From: Vreelandella neptunia
GTDB lineage: Bacteria > Pseudomonadota > Gammaproteobacteria > Pseudomonadales > Halomonadaceae
Assembly: GCF_000712975.1 (NCBI RefSeq)
Contig: NZ_JHQL01000003.1
Coordinates: 372,001-436,000, forward strand
Direction of reading: 5' to 3'
Length of the DNA: 64,000 bases
Shown here: one piece after another, positions 37,260-48,571 of the stretch
Layout of the letters: every line of letters starts with the position of its first letter
Numbering within the stretch: the first letter of the stretch is position 1
Program-made: the position numbers and the translations under genes
The notes under the pieces: model-generated
What the model saw: the letters and a program-made list of their open reading frames with translations, nothing else
Told to the model about the DNA's origin: nothing
Databases searched by the model: none

Positions 37260-38219
37260 ATGTCTCAACCCCTTGCCCTCATTTTTCCCGGGCAAGGCTC
37301 TCAGCAGCTTGGAATGCTGCGAGAGCTAGCCGAGCGCTATAGTGTGGTGGGAACTACATTTGAGGAAGCCTCAGACGCTCTGGGCTACGATTTGTGGAAA
37401 GTCGTCCAGGAAGGTCCAGAAGAAGCGTTGAATGCCACGGCATGCACTCAGCCGGCACTACTTGCCTCCAGCGTTGCTATTTGGCGTATTTGGCAAGAGC
37501 TGGAAGGACCCCGCCCAGGCGTTATGGCAGGTCATAGTCTTGGTGAATATAGTGCTATGGTCTGCGCTGGAGTGATGGGTTTCGCTGAAGGTGTACGCCT
37601 TGTTCGCCTGCGTGGTGAAGCCATGCAGGAAGCTGTGCCTGCAGGAGTGGGTGGCATGGCAGCGATTCTTGGTCTGGATGACAGCGCCGTAGAAGCGGCT
37701 TGTGCCCGAGCGGCACAAAATGAAGTAGTGTCTGCTGTTAACTATAATTCGCCTGGTCAGGTGGTTATTGCAGGCAGCAAAAATGCTGTTGATAGAGCTA
37801 TTGTGGCTTGTCAAGAAGCCGGAGCCAAGCGAGCGCTTCCTCTACCGGTGTCAGTACCCTCACACTGTGCGCTGATGCGGCCTGCCGCCGAGCGTCTTGC
37901 CGCTGCTATGCAGGCTATTGAATTACGCGCGCCTCGTTATGCGGTGATTCAAAACGTCGATGCGCAAGCCCATGCTGATATTGAGACATTGCGTACGCGC
38001 CTAATCGAACAGCTTTATCAGCCTGTCCGTTGGTCATCTTGCGTTGAAGCGATGGTCGAACAAGGTGCTAATGTGTTTATTGAGTGCGGGCCTGGCAAAG
38101 TGCTTACTGGCTTGAACAAGCGCATTATACGTAGTGCCAAAGGGTTGGCGGTAAATGATCCTGATAGCTTGGATTCAGCCCTTGAGTTAGCACGTGATGC
38201 ATCGGCGGGTGGTGCGTGA
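37260..38219 (+). CDS. fabD: FabD, malonyl-CoA:ACP transacylase
   Basis: Loads malonyl groups onto ACP. Starts at ATG 37260 (MSQPLALIFPGQGSQ) with AAAGGTGA six bases upstream; an ATG nine codons upstream lies inside the small lipoprotein ORF and is not used. 319 residues. Active serine is S93 in GHSLGEYSAM; the partner His is in VPSHCALM near 200. A 14-base duplication follows its stop. Confidence 0.96.
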   Translation: MSQPLALIFPGQGSQQLGMLRELAERYSVVGTTFEEASDALGYDLWKVVQEGPEEALNATACTQPALLASSVAIWRIWQELEGPRPGVMAGHSLGEYSAMVCAGVMGFAEGVRLVRLRGEAMQEAVPAGVGGMAAILGLDDSAVEAACARAAQNEVVSAVNYNSPGQVVIAGSKNAVDRAIVACQEAGAKRALPLPVSVPSHCALMRPAAERLAAAMQAIELRAPRYAVIQNVDAQAHADIETLRTRLIEQLYQPVRWSSCVEAMVEQGANVFIECGPGKVLTGLNKRIIRSAKGLAVNDPDSLDSALELARDASAGGA

Positions 38220-38237
38220 AAAATGGTGCGTGTTAAG
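38210..38237 (+). repeat. 14-base direct duplication at the fabD stop
   Basis: TGGTGCGTGAAAAA (38210-38223) is followed by TGGTGCGTGTTAAG. The first copy holds the fabD TGA (38217-38219), so the gene end was copied once. Confidence 0.7.
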
Positions 38238-38285
38238 TCGCTATTTTCCGCTACCCTTGCTTAGTTAGGTTGAAGGAAGAACGTT

Positions 38286-39029
38286 ATGACTCAAGAACGA
38301 AGAGTTGCACTAGTCACTGGTGCTAGTAGAGGTATTGGGCGAGCCATTGCCCATGAGCTTGGGCGTCAAGGGCGTATCGTGGTGGGTACAGCCACTAGCG
38401 AATCGGGCGCTGAAAAAATTGATGCCGATCTAAAAGAAAAGGGCATTGAAGGCGCAGGTATTTGCCTGAATGTGACTGATCAGCAAAGTATCGACCAGGT
38501 GCTCAAAACCATAGGTGAGCGTTTTGGTGCCCCAACCATTTTGGTAAATAATGCCGGTATTACCCGCGATAATTTGCTAATGCGCATGAAAGAAGATGAG
38601 TGGGACTCCGTAATGGATACCAACCTCAAATCGGTTTATCGCGTTAGCAAGGCGTGTTTGCGTGGTATGACAAAAGCACGCTTTGGGCGTATCGTGTCGA
38701 TAAGTTCAGTAGTGGCAACGATGGGCAACCTAGGCCAAACTAATTACGCTGCCGCTAAAGCGGGGATGGAAGGCTTTAGTCGTGCGTTGGCGCGCGAGGT
38801 TGCTTCACGTGCCATCACGGTTAACGCAGTAGCACCTGGGTTTATTGCAACGGACATGACTGAAGCGTTGCCTGAAGCGCAGCATGAAATGCTGCTTAAG
38901 CAAATTCCTCTTTCGCGTCTAGGTGGGCCTGAGGAAATTGCGGCTGCTGTTGGTTTTTTGACAAGTGACGCTGCAGGTTATATCACTGGTGAAACGCTGC
39001 ACGTTAACGGCGGCATGAATATGCGTTGA
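38286..39029 (+). CDS. fabG: FabG, 3-oxoacyl-ACP reductase
   Basis: NADPH-dependent short-chain reductase for fatty-acid elongation. [12 protein letters not shown] near residue 13 binds the cofactor, NNAGITRDN follows, the catalytic Ser is in ISSVV and Tyr/Lys in TNYAAAKAG. 247 residues. ATG 38286 after AAGGA. Confidence 0.96.
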   Translation: MTQERRVALVTGASRGIGRAIAHELGRQGRIVVGTATSESGAEKIDADLKEKGIEGAGICLNVTDQQSIDQVLKTIGERFGAPTILVNNAGITRDNLLMRMKEDEWDSVMDTNLKSVYRVSKACLRGMTKARFGRIVSISSVVATMGNLGQTNYAAAKAGMEGFSRALAREVASRAITVNAVAPGFIATDMTEALPEAQHEMLLKQIPLSRLGGPEEIAAAVGFLTSDAAGYITGETLHVNGGMNMR

Positions 39030-39047
39030 TGGCCTTAGGTTTGGCGG

Positions 39048-39074
39048 TTGCGTCAGCTTAAGGGCGTCTATAAA
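39048..39074 (+). promoter_or_regulatory. Candidate acpP-proximal promoter
   Basis: TTGCGT (39048-39053) and TATAAA (39069-39074), 15 bases apart, in the fabG-acpP gap. A separate promoter would help make ACP in excess. A small CCGCA/TGCGG hairpin follows at 39080-39099. Confidence 0.35.
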
Positions 39075-39153
39075 CTACCCCGCAGCTTTTGGCTTGCGGT
39101 TTCCAAATGGCTGGTTATCAAAAACGGCTAATGTGAACGACTGGAGTACGTTG

Positions 39154-39387
39154 ATGAGTACTATTGAAGAGCGCGTGAAGAAAGTTGTGGCAGAGCGCCT
39201 GAACGTTAAAGAAGAAGACATCCAGAACAGCTCTTCTTTTACTGAAGACCTGGGTGCTGATTCTCTTGACACCGTTGAACTGGTGATGGCACTTGAAGAG
39301 GAATTTGATACTGAAATTCCTGATGAAGAAGCCGAAAAAATCACTACGGTTCAAGAAGCTATCGACTACGTGAATGCCCATCAGTAA
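39154..39387 (+). CDS. acpP: Acyl carrier protein
   Basis: 77-residue ACP; the phosphopantetheine serine is S37 in [10 protein letters not shown]. Acidic throughout, with [16 protein letters not shown] 39154 with GGAG seven bases before. The 20 codons in frame upstream are not part of it. A hairpin and a terminator follow. Confidence 0.98.
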   Translation: MSTIEERVKKVVAERLNVKEEDIQNSSSFTEDLGADSLDTVELVMALEEEFDTEIPDEEAEKITTVQEAIDYVNAHQ

Positions 39388-39436
39388 GGGCTAAGTTGAA
39401 GCAATGAGCCAGGGTGGGGTGCTTACCCACCCGTAT

Positions 39437-39468
39437 AAAAAGCCGTCCTGAGTAGGGGCGGCTTTTTT
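39437..39468 (+). terminator. Rho-independent terminator after acpP
   Basis: AAAAAGCCG pairs with CGGCTTTTTT, with CCT/AGG inside. A second stem GGGTGGG/CCCACCC (39412-39432) lies just before it. Confidence 0.88.
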
Positions 39469-39580
39469 GCTTTGTTATCACAATGAAGTTAACGTTCAAT
39501 CTCCGTTATACTAGTCACCAAATTTCTGCAGCAAATGACCCAGATGGGTCGTGTCACCATGGATGCCTGGAGGAAAGCTG

Positions 39581-40819
39581 ATGGCGCGAAGAAGGGTAGT
39601 GGTAACTGGGTTAGGCCTGGTGACCCCAGTGGGCAACAGTGTTAATGAGTCGTGGGCAAATATTGTCGCCGGTAAAAGTGGCATAGCGCCGATTGAGCAC
39701 TTTGACACAAGTGGTTTCAACACGCGTTTTGGGGGATCGGTTAAAAATTTCGATATTAGCCCCTACCTGAATCCTAAAGACGCACGCAAGATGGATTTGT
39801 TCATCCAGTATGGCATGGCGGCGGGAGCCCAAGCTGTTCAAGACTCGGGGCTTGAGTGCACCGAAGAGAATGCTGAACGAATTGGGGTGGCGATCGGTTC
39901 AGGCATTGGCGGCTTGCCAATGATTGAGCATAACCATAATGCACTAAATAAGGGTGGCGCACGCCGCGTTTCGCCGTTTTTTGTTCCCGGTTCAATCATC
40001 AATATGATTTCCGGCAACATGGCGATTCAGCACGGCTTCAAAGGTCCGAACATCGCGATCACTACAGCGTGTACAACGGGTACCCATAACATTGGCTACA
40101 GCGCCCGTACGATTGCTTATGGCGATGCTGATGTAATGATCTGTGGTGGTGCAGAAATGGCTACCACCCCATTAGGATTGGGCGGCTTTTCGGCAGCACG
40201 AGCGCTCTCTACTCGCAATGAAGACCCTCAGGCGGCGAGTCGCCCATGGGATACTGATCGTGATGGCTTCGTATTGTCAGACGGTGCGGGTGTGCTTGTT
40301 TTGGAAGAGTATGAGCATGCGAAAGCCCGTGGTGCCAACATCTATGCAGAGCTTGCCGGCTTTGGGATGAGCGATGATGCCTACCATATGACGGCGCCGC
40401 CGGAAGACGGGCGTGGTGCTGCACTTTCCATGAGCAATGCCATTAAAGACGCGCGTATGGATCCGGCGGATGTGCATTATATTAATGCACATGGCACGTC
40501 TACTGCAGCGGGTGACTTAGCAGAAAGTCGGGCGATTGAAAAAGTGCTTGGCAGCGCAGCTCAGCAGGTTGCAGTGAGTTCTACCAAATCGATGATTGGT
40601 CATCTATTAGGTGCTGCAGGCGCGGTTGAAGCGGTGTTTAGTATTTTGGCTATTCGAGACCAGATTGCACCGCCTACCATTAACCTGGATAACCCGCAGG
40701 AAGGTTGTAATCTTGATTATGTACCACATACCGCGAGAGAGATGACTATTGATGTAGCCCTCTCAAACTCGTTTGGATTTGGCGGCACCAACGGCTCACT
40801 GCTGTTTAAAAAGGTATAA
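39581..40819 (+). CDS. fabF: FabF, 3-oxoacyl-ACP synthase II
   Basis: Condensing enzyme for chain elongation. Catalytic Cys in TACTTGTHN, His in [11 protein letters not shown] and His in [15 protein letters not shown]; the C-terminus [15 protein letters not shown] is typical. 412 residues from ATG 39581, seven bases after GGAGG. The upstream in-frame ATG is not used. Confidence 0.97.
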   Translation: MARRRVVVTGLGLVTPVGNSVNESWANIVAGKSGIAPIEHFDTSGFNTRFGGSVKNFDISPYLNPKDARKMDLFIQYGMAAGAQAVQDSGLECTEENAERIGVAIGSGIGGLPMIEHNHNALNKGGARRVSPFFVPGSIINMISGNMAIQHGFKGPNIAITTACTTGTHNIGYSARTIAYGDADVMICGGAEMATTPLGLGGFSAARALSTRNEDPQAASRPWDTDRDGFVLSDGAGVLVLEEYEHAKARGANIYAELAGFGMSDDAYHMTAPPEDGRGAALSMSNAIKDARMDPADVHYINAHGTSTAAGDLAESRAIEKVLGSAAQQVAVSSTKSMIGHLLGAAGAVEAVFSILAIRDQIAPPTINLDNPQEGCNLDYVPHTAREMTIDVALSNSFGFGGTNGSLLFKKV

Positions 40820-40825
40820 CTCGCA

Positions 40826-41632
40826 ATGCCAATGCCCCAGGTGCCGTTTGACGACCGAGGGCTTGCATATGGTGACGGAGTATTTGAGACGGTGCTGCTG
40901 CGCGCTGGTGTTCCTGTGTTATGGGATTATCATTACGCGCGCTTACTGTTGGGCTGTCAGCGTTTGAATATTCCGTTGCCCTCTAGGGAACAGTTGGTCG
41001 CCACTTGGCAATCTCCGCCTAACGCCGAACTTGAAATACTCAAACTAATCCTGACCCGCGGGAGTGGTGGTAGAGGGTATGCGACGCCAGACAACTCTCA
41101 ACCACGCTTGCTTAGCCGTAGAACACCTTTTGTGGTAAATGCTGACCGTTGGCATGAGGGGGTTAATATACGGATTTGCCAGTTGCGTTTGGGGCACCAG
41201 CCGTTACTAGCTGGCATTAAGCACCTAAACCGCTTGGAAAATGTGCTAGCGCGTCAGGAGTGGAATGACCCAGCCATCGCCGAAGGTTTGCTTGGAGATG
41301 CTGATGGGTGGCTAGTGGAAGCCACCAGTATGAATGTCTTTTGGCAGCAAGCGGGAGCGCTTTTCACTCCTCCATTATCGCAATGTGGCGTGGCGGGCAC
41401 CCTGCGAGCCGCTTTATTGGATCATGGCGTGGTACAGGAAGCTGCTATTGCGCTGACCGCTATCCATCAAGTTGATCGTCTATGGGTAGCTAACTCGGTA
41501 CAAGGTGTGTGGCCAGTGAATAAGCTGTTAAGTGAAACAGGCGTGGTTTTGCAGTCCTGGAATCCTGCAGGTCACGATAGGCTGCAAGTAGTAGGCCATA
41601 AATTACTTGGCTATTCGCCGACCTCCCGTTAG
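40826..41632 (+). CDS. pabC: PabC, aminodeoxychorismate lyase
   Basis: PLP enzyme (fold type IV) that makes p-aminobenzoate for folate. DDRGLAYGDGVFETV near residue 10 and the PLP lysine in GIKHLNRLENVLA; the cofactor-phosphate region is GVAGTLR. 268 residues. It follows fabF by six bases. ATG 40826 or 40832 may be used; neither has a clear ribosome-binding site, so coupling to fabF is likely. Confidence 0.92.
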   Translation: MPMPQVPFDDRGLAYGDGVFETVLLRAGVPVLWDYHYARLLLGCQRLNIPLPSREQLVATWQSPPNAELEILKLILTRGSGGRGYATPDNSQPRLLSRRTPFVVNADRWHEGVNIRICQLRLGHQPLLAGIKHLNRLENVLARQEWNDPAIAEGLLGDADGWLVEATSMNVFWQQAGALFTPPLSQCGVAGTLRAALLDHGVVQEAAIALTAIHQVDRLWVANSVQGVWPVNKLLSETGVVLQSWNPAGHDRLQVVGHKLLGYSPTSR

Positions 41633-41662
41633 GCAGAATTTTATCAACATTATTGAGGTGTC

Positions 41663-42670
41663 ATGGTGAAACGGTTTTTAGCTGCCATCGGTGTCGTGGT
41701 CGTGGGTGGGTTCGCAGCAGTTGTGGGCGGCTATGCTTACTGGCAGCACCGCTTATCAGCACCGATCTCTCTTGAAGAACCCGCGCTTTATCAGGTTCCT
41801 GCAGGTGCTGGGTTCAATCAGGTCGTTCGAGAGCTGGAAAGCCAGGGCTTTATTGAAGATGCCTGGGCGTTTCAATTATTAGCGCGTGTCGAGCCTGAGC
41901 GGGTACCACGCTTACGGGTGGGTGAGTATCAGCTAACCCCAGGGATGAGCGGTCTTGAGCTGATTGCCCTCTTGGGGAGCAATAACGTTGTCACTTATCC
42001 ATTGACGATTCCCGAAGGATGGACCTTCCGCCAAATGCGCGAGCTGCTAGACAATGCGCCAAAACTTGAGAATCGAACGGCAGAGTTAGGTGACGACGAA
42101 ATTATGTCGTTGCTAGGACGTGAAGATACTTTTCCTGAAGGCTGGTTTTTCCCCGACACGTATCGCTATCACCTGGGTATGAGTGATGTTGATATTTTGC
42201 GTCAGGCACTGTCTCGCATGGAGCGGATTCTAGAAGAAGTCTGGGCCGCTCGTAATGATGATTTGACGATTGATACGCCTTACGAAGCGCTCATTATGGC
42301 ATCGCTCATTGAGCGTGAAACGGGAGCGCCGGAAGAGCGCCGGGAGATTGCAGGTGTTTTTAAACGTCGCATGGAACAGGGAATGCGTTTGCAAACAGAT
42401 CCCACTGTCATTTATGGCATGGGCGAACGCTATGAAGGGCGAATCACCCGTGCGGATTTACGTGAGGCGACACCCTATAACACCTATGTGATTGATGGCA
42501 TGCCGCCAACGCCGATTGCCTTACCTGGGCGGGCCTCCCTTGAAGCGGCTGTGAATCCGCTACCCGGAGAAACGCTTTACTTCGTCTCGCGCGGCGACGG
42601 TACCCACCATTTTTCACGTACATTACGTGAACACAATAATGCGGTTAATCGCTATATTCGCAATCGCTAA
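41663..42670 (+). CDS. mltG: MltG, endolytic peptidoglycan transglycosylase
   Basis: Cuts nascent glycan strands and sets their length. One N-terminal TM segment (about 5-25) followed by a LysM-like region and the YceG domain. The catalytic Glu is in ASLIERETGAPEER, with TDPTVIYGMG and ATPYNTYVIDGMPPTPI after it. 335 residues. Starts at ATG 41663 or GTG 41666 behind GAGG. Confidence 0.94.
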   Translation: MVKRFLAAIGVVVVGGFAAVVGGYAYWQHRLSAPISLEEPALYQVPAGAGFNQVVRELESQGFIEDAWAFQLLARVEPERVPRLRVGEYQLTPGMSGLELIALLGSNNVVTYPLTIPEGWTFRQMRELLDNAPKLENRTAELGDDEIMSLLGREDTFPEGWFFPDTYRYHLGMSDVDILRQALSRMERILEEVWAARNDDLTIDTPYEALIMASLIERETGAPEERREIAGVFKRRMEQGMRLQTDPTVIYGMGERYEGRITRADLREATPYNTYVIDGMPPTPIALPGRASLEAAVNPLPGETLYFVSRGDGTHHFSRTLREHNNAVNRYIRNR

Positions 42671-42724
42671 TTAGCTTAAGTCATGGTTTAGGTGTGATGT
42701 GTTTTTTTCGAATTTACTCAGTAA

Positions 42725-44361
<1,637 letters not shown>

Positions 44362-44366
44362 GGTTT

Positions 44367-44426
44367 TTGTACATAGGGTTGTTGTACATAGGGTTGTTGC
44401 CAATAGAGTTGTTGCCAACGAGGCTG
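44367..44426 (+). repeat. 15-base tandem repeat between holB and pilZ
   Basis: Four units with no gaps: TTGTACATAGGGTTG twice (44367, 44382), then TTGCCAATAGAGTTG (44397) and TTGCCAACGAGGCTG (44412). They fill the space from five bases after the holB stop to two bases before the pilZ ATG. The last unit contains GAGG, the only ribosome-binding site for pilZ. Confidence 0.95.
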
Positions 44427-44428
44427 TT

Positions 44429-44764
44429 ATGACGGTTCAAAAAGCACTTTCTTTGACAATACCAGATATACCGACGTTGCTTTCCGCGTATATGCCTTTT
44501 CTGGATAGAGGTGGCATTTTTGTACCGACCAAAGCGCCCTATAGTCTTGGCCAACAGGTCTACTTGTTGCTGACGCTGCCAGGGGAGAGTGAGCGCCTCT
44601 CGATTACTGGTCATGTTGTTTGGGTATCTCCCGAAGGCGTGAGTGGACGGCGAATGCCAGGGATCGGATTGCATTTTAGTCAGCAGGATTACTCAGTCCG
44701 TGATCGTATTGAAACATTGCTGGCCGGTCAGTTAGATAAAGCACCTCCCTCTTTTACGCTTTGA
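44429..44764 (+). CDS. pilZ: PilZ-domain protein of the type IV pilus PilZ class
   Basis: 111 residues. LDRGGIFVPTKAPYSLGQQV and GHVVWVSPEG with RMPGIGLHF match the PilZ protein encoded between holB and tatD in Pseudomonas. That protein is needed for type IV pilus assembly but lacks the RxxxR c-di-GMP residues; I see no such motif here either. No other pilus genes are in the window. ATG 44429; the RBS lies within the tandem repeat. Confidence 0.9.
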   Translation: MTVQKALSLTIPDIPTLLSAYMPFLDRGGIFVPTKAPYSLGQQVYLLLTLPGESERLSITGHVVWVSPEGVSGRRMPGIGLHFSQQDYSVRDRIETLLAGQLDKAPPSFTL

Positions 44765-44772
44765 TAGAACTG

Positions 44773-44849
44773 AGTTAACAAAACCAAGTTAACAAAACCA
44801 AGTTAGCAAGCATTAAGTTAGCAAGTACCGAGCTAGTACCGCAGTTACA
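44773..44849 (+). repeat. 14-15-base tandem repeat between pilZ and tatD
   Basis: AGTTAACAAAACCA twice (44773, 44787), then AGTTAGCAAGCATTA (44801), AGTTAGCAAGTACCG (44816), AGCTAGTACCGC (44831) and a tail AGTTACAG. Degeneration increases along the array. The 135-base gap before tatD is largely made of this. Confidence 0.9.
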
Positions 44850-44899
44850 GTGTACAAGACCTGCCCCTTTACCCATTTACAAGAATTTAAGAGAGCTGC

Positions 44900-45733
44900 A
44901 TGTTTGTCGATTCCCACTGCCATTTAGACCGTTTATCAGAACAAACCCACGGTGGCGATATTGCCGCAACGCTGGCGGCTGCTCGTGCTGCCAATGTGAA
45001 CCAGTTCTTGGCTATTGCGGTGACGCTTGAAGAGATGCCAGGGTTGGCGGCAATTGCCCGTGAGCACCACGACGTGGTGATTTCTGCTGGATTGCATCCG
45101 CTTCATCAAGCTCCAAAAGAGCCTAGCGTAAGTGACATTGTTGAGGCGGCTGAGCAGTACGGTGCAGTCGCCATCGGTGAAACAGGTCTAGATTATCACT
45201 ACCAGGACAGTGTACCTGTGGCGGTCCAGCACGAGCGATTTAAGCGTCACTTAATGGCGGCTACTGAGCTTGAACTGCCGGTAATTATTCATACCCGTGA
45301 GGCGAAAGAGGACACATTAGCACTGCTGCGCGAGCACACTAATCCCGACGTAGGCGGCGTATTACACTGCTTTACCGAAGATTTAGACATGGCTCGTGAA
45401 GCCGTGCGCCTTGGGTTCTATATTTCGTTATCGGGTATTATTACCTTCCGTAATGCTGCCTCGCTTAGAGAGTTGGCAAGCAAACTGCCGCTTGATCGAC
45501 TGCTGATTGAAACCGATAGCCCTTATTTGGCGCCTGTTCCCCATCGTGGAAAACCCAACGAACCTGCCTGGGTGGTTGAGGTAGCAGAGTGTATCGCTAA
45601 GGAGCGGGGTATCAGCGTTGATGAAGTGGCGATGCAAACCACCGCCAACTTTTATCACCTATTCCGCGCGGCGGTGCCCGATGCTCCTGATCACGTAAAG
45701 GAAGCGCTGGCACAGTCTGGTTTAGTGGTATAA
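44900..45733 (+). CDS. TatD-family metal-dependent hydrolase/deoxyribonuclease
   Basis: 277 residues. FVDSHCHLDRL, GETGLDYHYQ, VIIHTREA, HCFTED and TDSPYLAPVPHRGKPNEP give the metal ligands of the TatD family. It follows pilZ as in Pseudomonas and is closest to the YcfH subgroup. Role: probable 3'-5' DNase, not certain. ATG preceded by AAGAGAG. Confidence 0.92.
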   Translation: MFVDSHCHLDRLSEQTHGGDIAATLAAARAANVNQFLAIAVTLEEMPGLAAIAREHHDVVISAGLHPLHQAPKEPSVSDIVEAAEQYGAVAIGETGLDYHYQDSVPVAVQHERFKRHLMAATELELPVIIHTREAKEDTLALLREHTNPDVGGVLHCFTEDLDMAREAVRLGFYISLSGIITFRNAASLRELASKLPLDRLLIETDSPYLAPVPHRGKPNEPAWVVEVAECIAKERGISVDEVAMQTTANFYHLFRAAVPDAPDHVKEALAQSGLVV

Positions 45734-45766
45734 GTGCTACTGAGCGCACAACCTGGGAGGTAAGCG

Positions 45767-46333
45767 ATGAATATTGATCGGCTTATGCAGCAATTTGACG
45801 GCTCTGCGACGATTCCCCCCGTTGAGCAGTGGCAGCCAGCCCTGAGTGGCGATATTGATATCGTTATCCAGGCTGATGGCACATGGCTGCATGAAGGAAA
45901 GCCGTTTGTGCGCCTAGCCATACCACGGTTGCTAGCAAGTTTATTACGACGCGATACTGATGGGTATTGTTTGGTAACGCCGGTTGAGCGCTGGCGTGTC
46001 ACCGTGGTTGATTGCCCATTCGTAGCGGTAGAAGCAGACTTTCACGACGATGCCTGGTGGCTGACAACCCAATTCGATGACGTTGTTCGTGTGGATGAAG
46101 AGCATCCACTCCGTCTCTCCAAAACGCCAGAGGGTGACCTTGCACCTGAGTGCGCTGTGCGTTTTGGGCTAGCTGCGCGTTTGCACCGCAATGTCTATTA
46201 CCGGTTAGTAGAGCAGGCCACGCTGAGCGAAGCAGACGATGGCGAATGCCAATGCCGTCTCTACAGCGCAGGATCTTGGTATGTCTTAGGTCAGTTTAAT
46301 GCCAATGGTGTAATGCCAGGCGAGGAGACGTGA
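45767..46333 (+). CDS. DUF1285 protein
   Basis: 188 residues. The DUF1285 pattern is visible: PPVEQWQP, GDIDIVIQADGTWLHEGKP (split), GYCLVTPVERWRVTVVD and RNVYYRLVEQA. Function unknown. ATG after a good GGGAGGTAA. Its stop overlaps the start of the helicase gene (GTGA), so the two are cotranslated. Confidence 0.85.
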   Translation: MNIDRLMQQFDGSATIPPVEQWQPALSGDIDIVIQADGTWLHEGKPFVRLAIPRLLASLLRRDTDGYCLVTPVERWRVTVVDCPFVAVEADFHDDAWWLTTQFDDVVRVDEEHPLRLSKTPEGDLAPECAVRFGLAARLHRNVYYRLVEQATLSEADDGECQCRLYSAGSWYVLGQFNANGVMPGEET

Positions 46334-48537
46334 AGTTAACCGCTGAACAGCAAGCCGTTGTCCATCATCAAGAGGGGCATGCCCGCGTAGCTGCTGTCGC
46401 GGGGGCAGGTAAAACTACGACGATGGCCGCGAGAGTGCTTCACTTGCTGGCGTCTGGTGTCGCTCCGAAACGGATGTTGGTGCTGATGTTCAACCGCTCA
46501 GCTAGGGACGATTTTCAGCGCCGCTTGGTGAGTATGGCGCCCAAAGGCCAGCCGTTGCCCGATGTGCGCACCTTTCACTCCCTTGGCCACCGATTGACCC
46601 AGAGCCTGTGTCGATGGGGCGCGCTTGCGCCAAGACGTTTACTATCTGCTGACTGGCAGTTAGAGCGCCTTTTACGCCAAGCCAGCCTGAATGTCCTTCA
46701 CGATGCCGTTGAGCGTCGCGATGCCGCATTGGAAGGTGATCGGCTGGAAGCGCTTGCGCATTTCTGCGGGTTGGTAAAAGCAGAAATGCTGTCTGCCGAT
46801 ACGCTCTACAAACGGTTGAATTACGAGCCGGATACGGACTACTTTCCCAGAGCGTTTGATGAGGCCGAGCGGCTGTTGCACGCTGAAGGCGTCATGACCT
46901 ACGCCGATTTGCTCTATCGTCCTTTGCAGGTGCTTGAAGCCGACCAAGCATTACGTAGTCGTGTAGAAGGTTTTCTTGATCATGTGATTATTGACGAATA
47001 TCAGGATATTAATACCGCACAGCAGCGCTTACTGGGGGTGCTAGCGGGCACCAGTGCCAATGTGATGGCGGTTGGCGATGCTAATCAGTGCATCTACGAA
47101 TGGCGGGGCGCACGCCCTGACACCATGTTGGAAAACTTTACGGCGATGTTTGGCAGCGCTACAGACTATCCGCTTTCCATTACGTTTCGCCATGGCCACG
47201 CGCTGGCGCTAACCGCTAATCATGCCATCATGGCTAACCAGCGTCGGCCGGATCAGCTCTGTTTAGCGGATTCCAATAATCCTGAAACCCATATCTCTGT
47301 TGGCCAAGGCAGCCGTCTGCTACTTGATGCTTTAGTTGATTGGCAAGCTAAGGGGCGCGCACTGAGCGATGCCAGCTTGCTGGTTCGCAGTTGGGCGCTT
47401 TCGGTGCCTTTTCAGCTGGCGCTGTTACAGGCGGGTATTCCGTTTCGTCTTCAGCGAGAAGATCGTTTTGTTTTCCGGCTCCCACTAGTGCAGGCATTAG
47501 CAGGCTATTTGAAACTGTCTCGCCGCCCAGAGCTATTGCGCGATCCCGAGCAACTGATGCTGCTTCTATCGCAGCCAACCCCATTTGTCGCCCGCGAGGG
47601 GCTTCAGCGGTTGGCGTATCAATTAGCCAGCACCCAGCGTTGGCCTGAGCGCCACGAGCCGGTACTCACCACTTTAAAGCCACTGCAGCGGCGGACACTT
47701 AAAAAACGCTGGGCACTGCTATGCGAGCTACCCAAGCTGAGCGCTTGGCCACCTGCAAAATTACTGAGCCATGTGGTGGAGACGATTGACGCGGAAAAAA
47801 CCCTAAAACGTGCAGCCGCAAGGCGTGACAAAGGTGAAGAAGACGTTCGTCTATTGGATGTGCTGATTGAGCAGGCCGATAGCGTAAAAGACCCTGATGC
47901 GTTTATCGAACTGCTCGAGCGTCCAGTAGAAAACCAAGCTGGCGGTGTGCTGATTAGCACGGTTCACGGAGCCAAAGGTCTAGAATGGCCGCTTGTCGCC
48001 GTTGCTGGCGTGAATGAAGAGGACTTTCCGCATTACAGTCGTGACAACCCGATTAACGACGAGCGGCTAGAAGAAGAACGGCGGTTGTTTTACGTGGCGA
48101 TCACTCGTGCCCAAGAGCAGTTGCTGGTATTGCATGATGGCGGGGCTCATCGGCCTAGCCGCTTTATTGCCGAAAGCGCCTGGCAGGACAGTTTGCGTAT
48201 GGCCTCATGTCTGGCGCGTCAAGAACCCCCAGCAACAGCTGTACAGGTCACATCACCAAGTTTAATGAAGCGCTATCTTGAACGGTTAGGGCGCACAGAT
48301 ATTGAACTTGAAGCGCCGCGGGTCAATGAGGCAGCGGCAACTTATCAGGCTGATGCACACTTTTACCCTGGCCAGCGCTTGTTACATGCTGTGTTTGGAG
48401 AAGGGGAGGTGGCTTCAGTGGAAGGTAACCCCTCCGATCCGGTCATCGATGTGAGGTTTGCACAGGCCGGGCGGCGCAGGTTGATTGCTCGGCGCGCACC
48501 CATTGAACGCTTAGAGCCACCAGCGCAGCCAGCGTAA
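46330..48537 (+). CDS. UvrD/PcrA-like superfamily 1 helicase
   Basis: 735 residues. Walker A VAGAGKTTTMA, motif II IIDEYQDIN, motif III VGDANQCIYEWRGA, motif IV SITFRHG, motif V STVHGAKGLEWPLV and motif VI RRLFYVAITRAQ. The C-terminal 60 residues (YPGQRLLHAVFGEGEVASVEG, split) look like the Tudor-like domain of PcrA/UvrD, which binds RNA polymerase. It is smaller than E. coli Rep or UvrD families in places and diverged, so I do not call it uvrD. Presumed 3'-5' DNA helicase. GTG start, overlapping DUF1285. Confidence 0.88.
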   Translation: MKLTAEQQAVVHHQEGHARVAAVAGAGKTTTMAARVLHLLASGVAPKRMLVLMFNRSARDDFQRRLVSMAPKGQPLPDVRTFHSLGHRLTQSLCRWGALAPRRLLSADWQLERLLRQASLNVLHDAVERRDAALEGDRLEALAHFCGLVKAEMLSADTLYKRLNYEPDTDYFPRAFDEAERLLHAEGVMTYADLLYRPLQVLEADQALRSRVEGFLDHVIIDEYQDINTAQQRLLGVLAGTSANVMAVGDANQCIYEWRGARPDTMLENFTAMFGSATDYPLSITFRHGHALALTANHAIMANQRRPDQLCLADSNNPETHISVGQGSRLLLDALVDWQAKGRALSDASLLVRSWALSVPFQLALLQAGIPFRLQREDRFVFRLPLVQALAGYLKLSRRPELLRDPEQLMLLLSQPTPFVAREGLQRLAYQLASTQRWPERHEPVLTTLKPLQRRTLKKRWALLCELPKLSAWPPAKLLSHVVETIDAEKTLKRAAARRDKGEEDVRLLDVLIEQADSVKDPDAFIELLERPVENQAGGVLISTVHGAKGLEWPLVAVAGVNEEDFPHYSRDNPINDERLEEERRLFYVAITRAQEQLLVLHDGGAHRPSRFIAESAWQDSLRMASCLARQEPPATAVQVTSPSLMKRYLERLGRTDIELEAPRVNEAAATYQADAHFYPGQRLLHAVFGEGEVASVEGNPSDPVIDVRFAQAGRRRLIARRAPIERLEPPAQPA

Positions 48538-48571
48538 CTGGCCGCGCAGTATGGCTATTTAGCGGTACTGC

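Noticed and set aside
44367..44849. CRISPR array around pilZ
   Set aside because: Repeat units are only 14-15 bases, directly adjacent with no unique spacers, and no cas genes are near.
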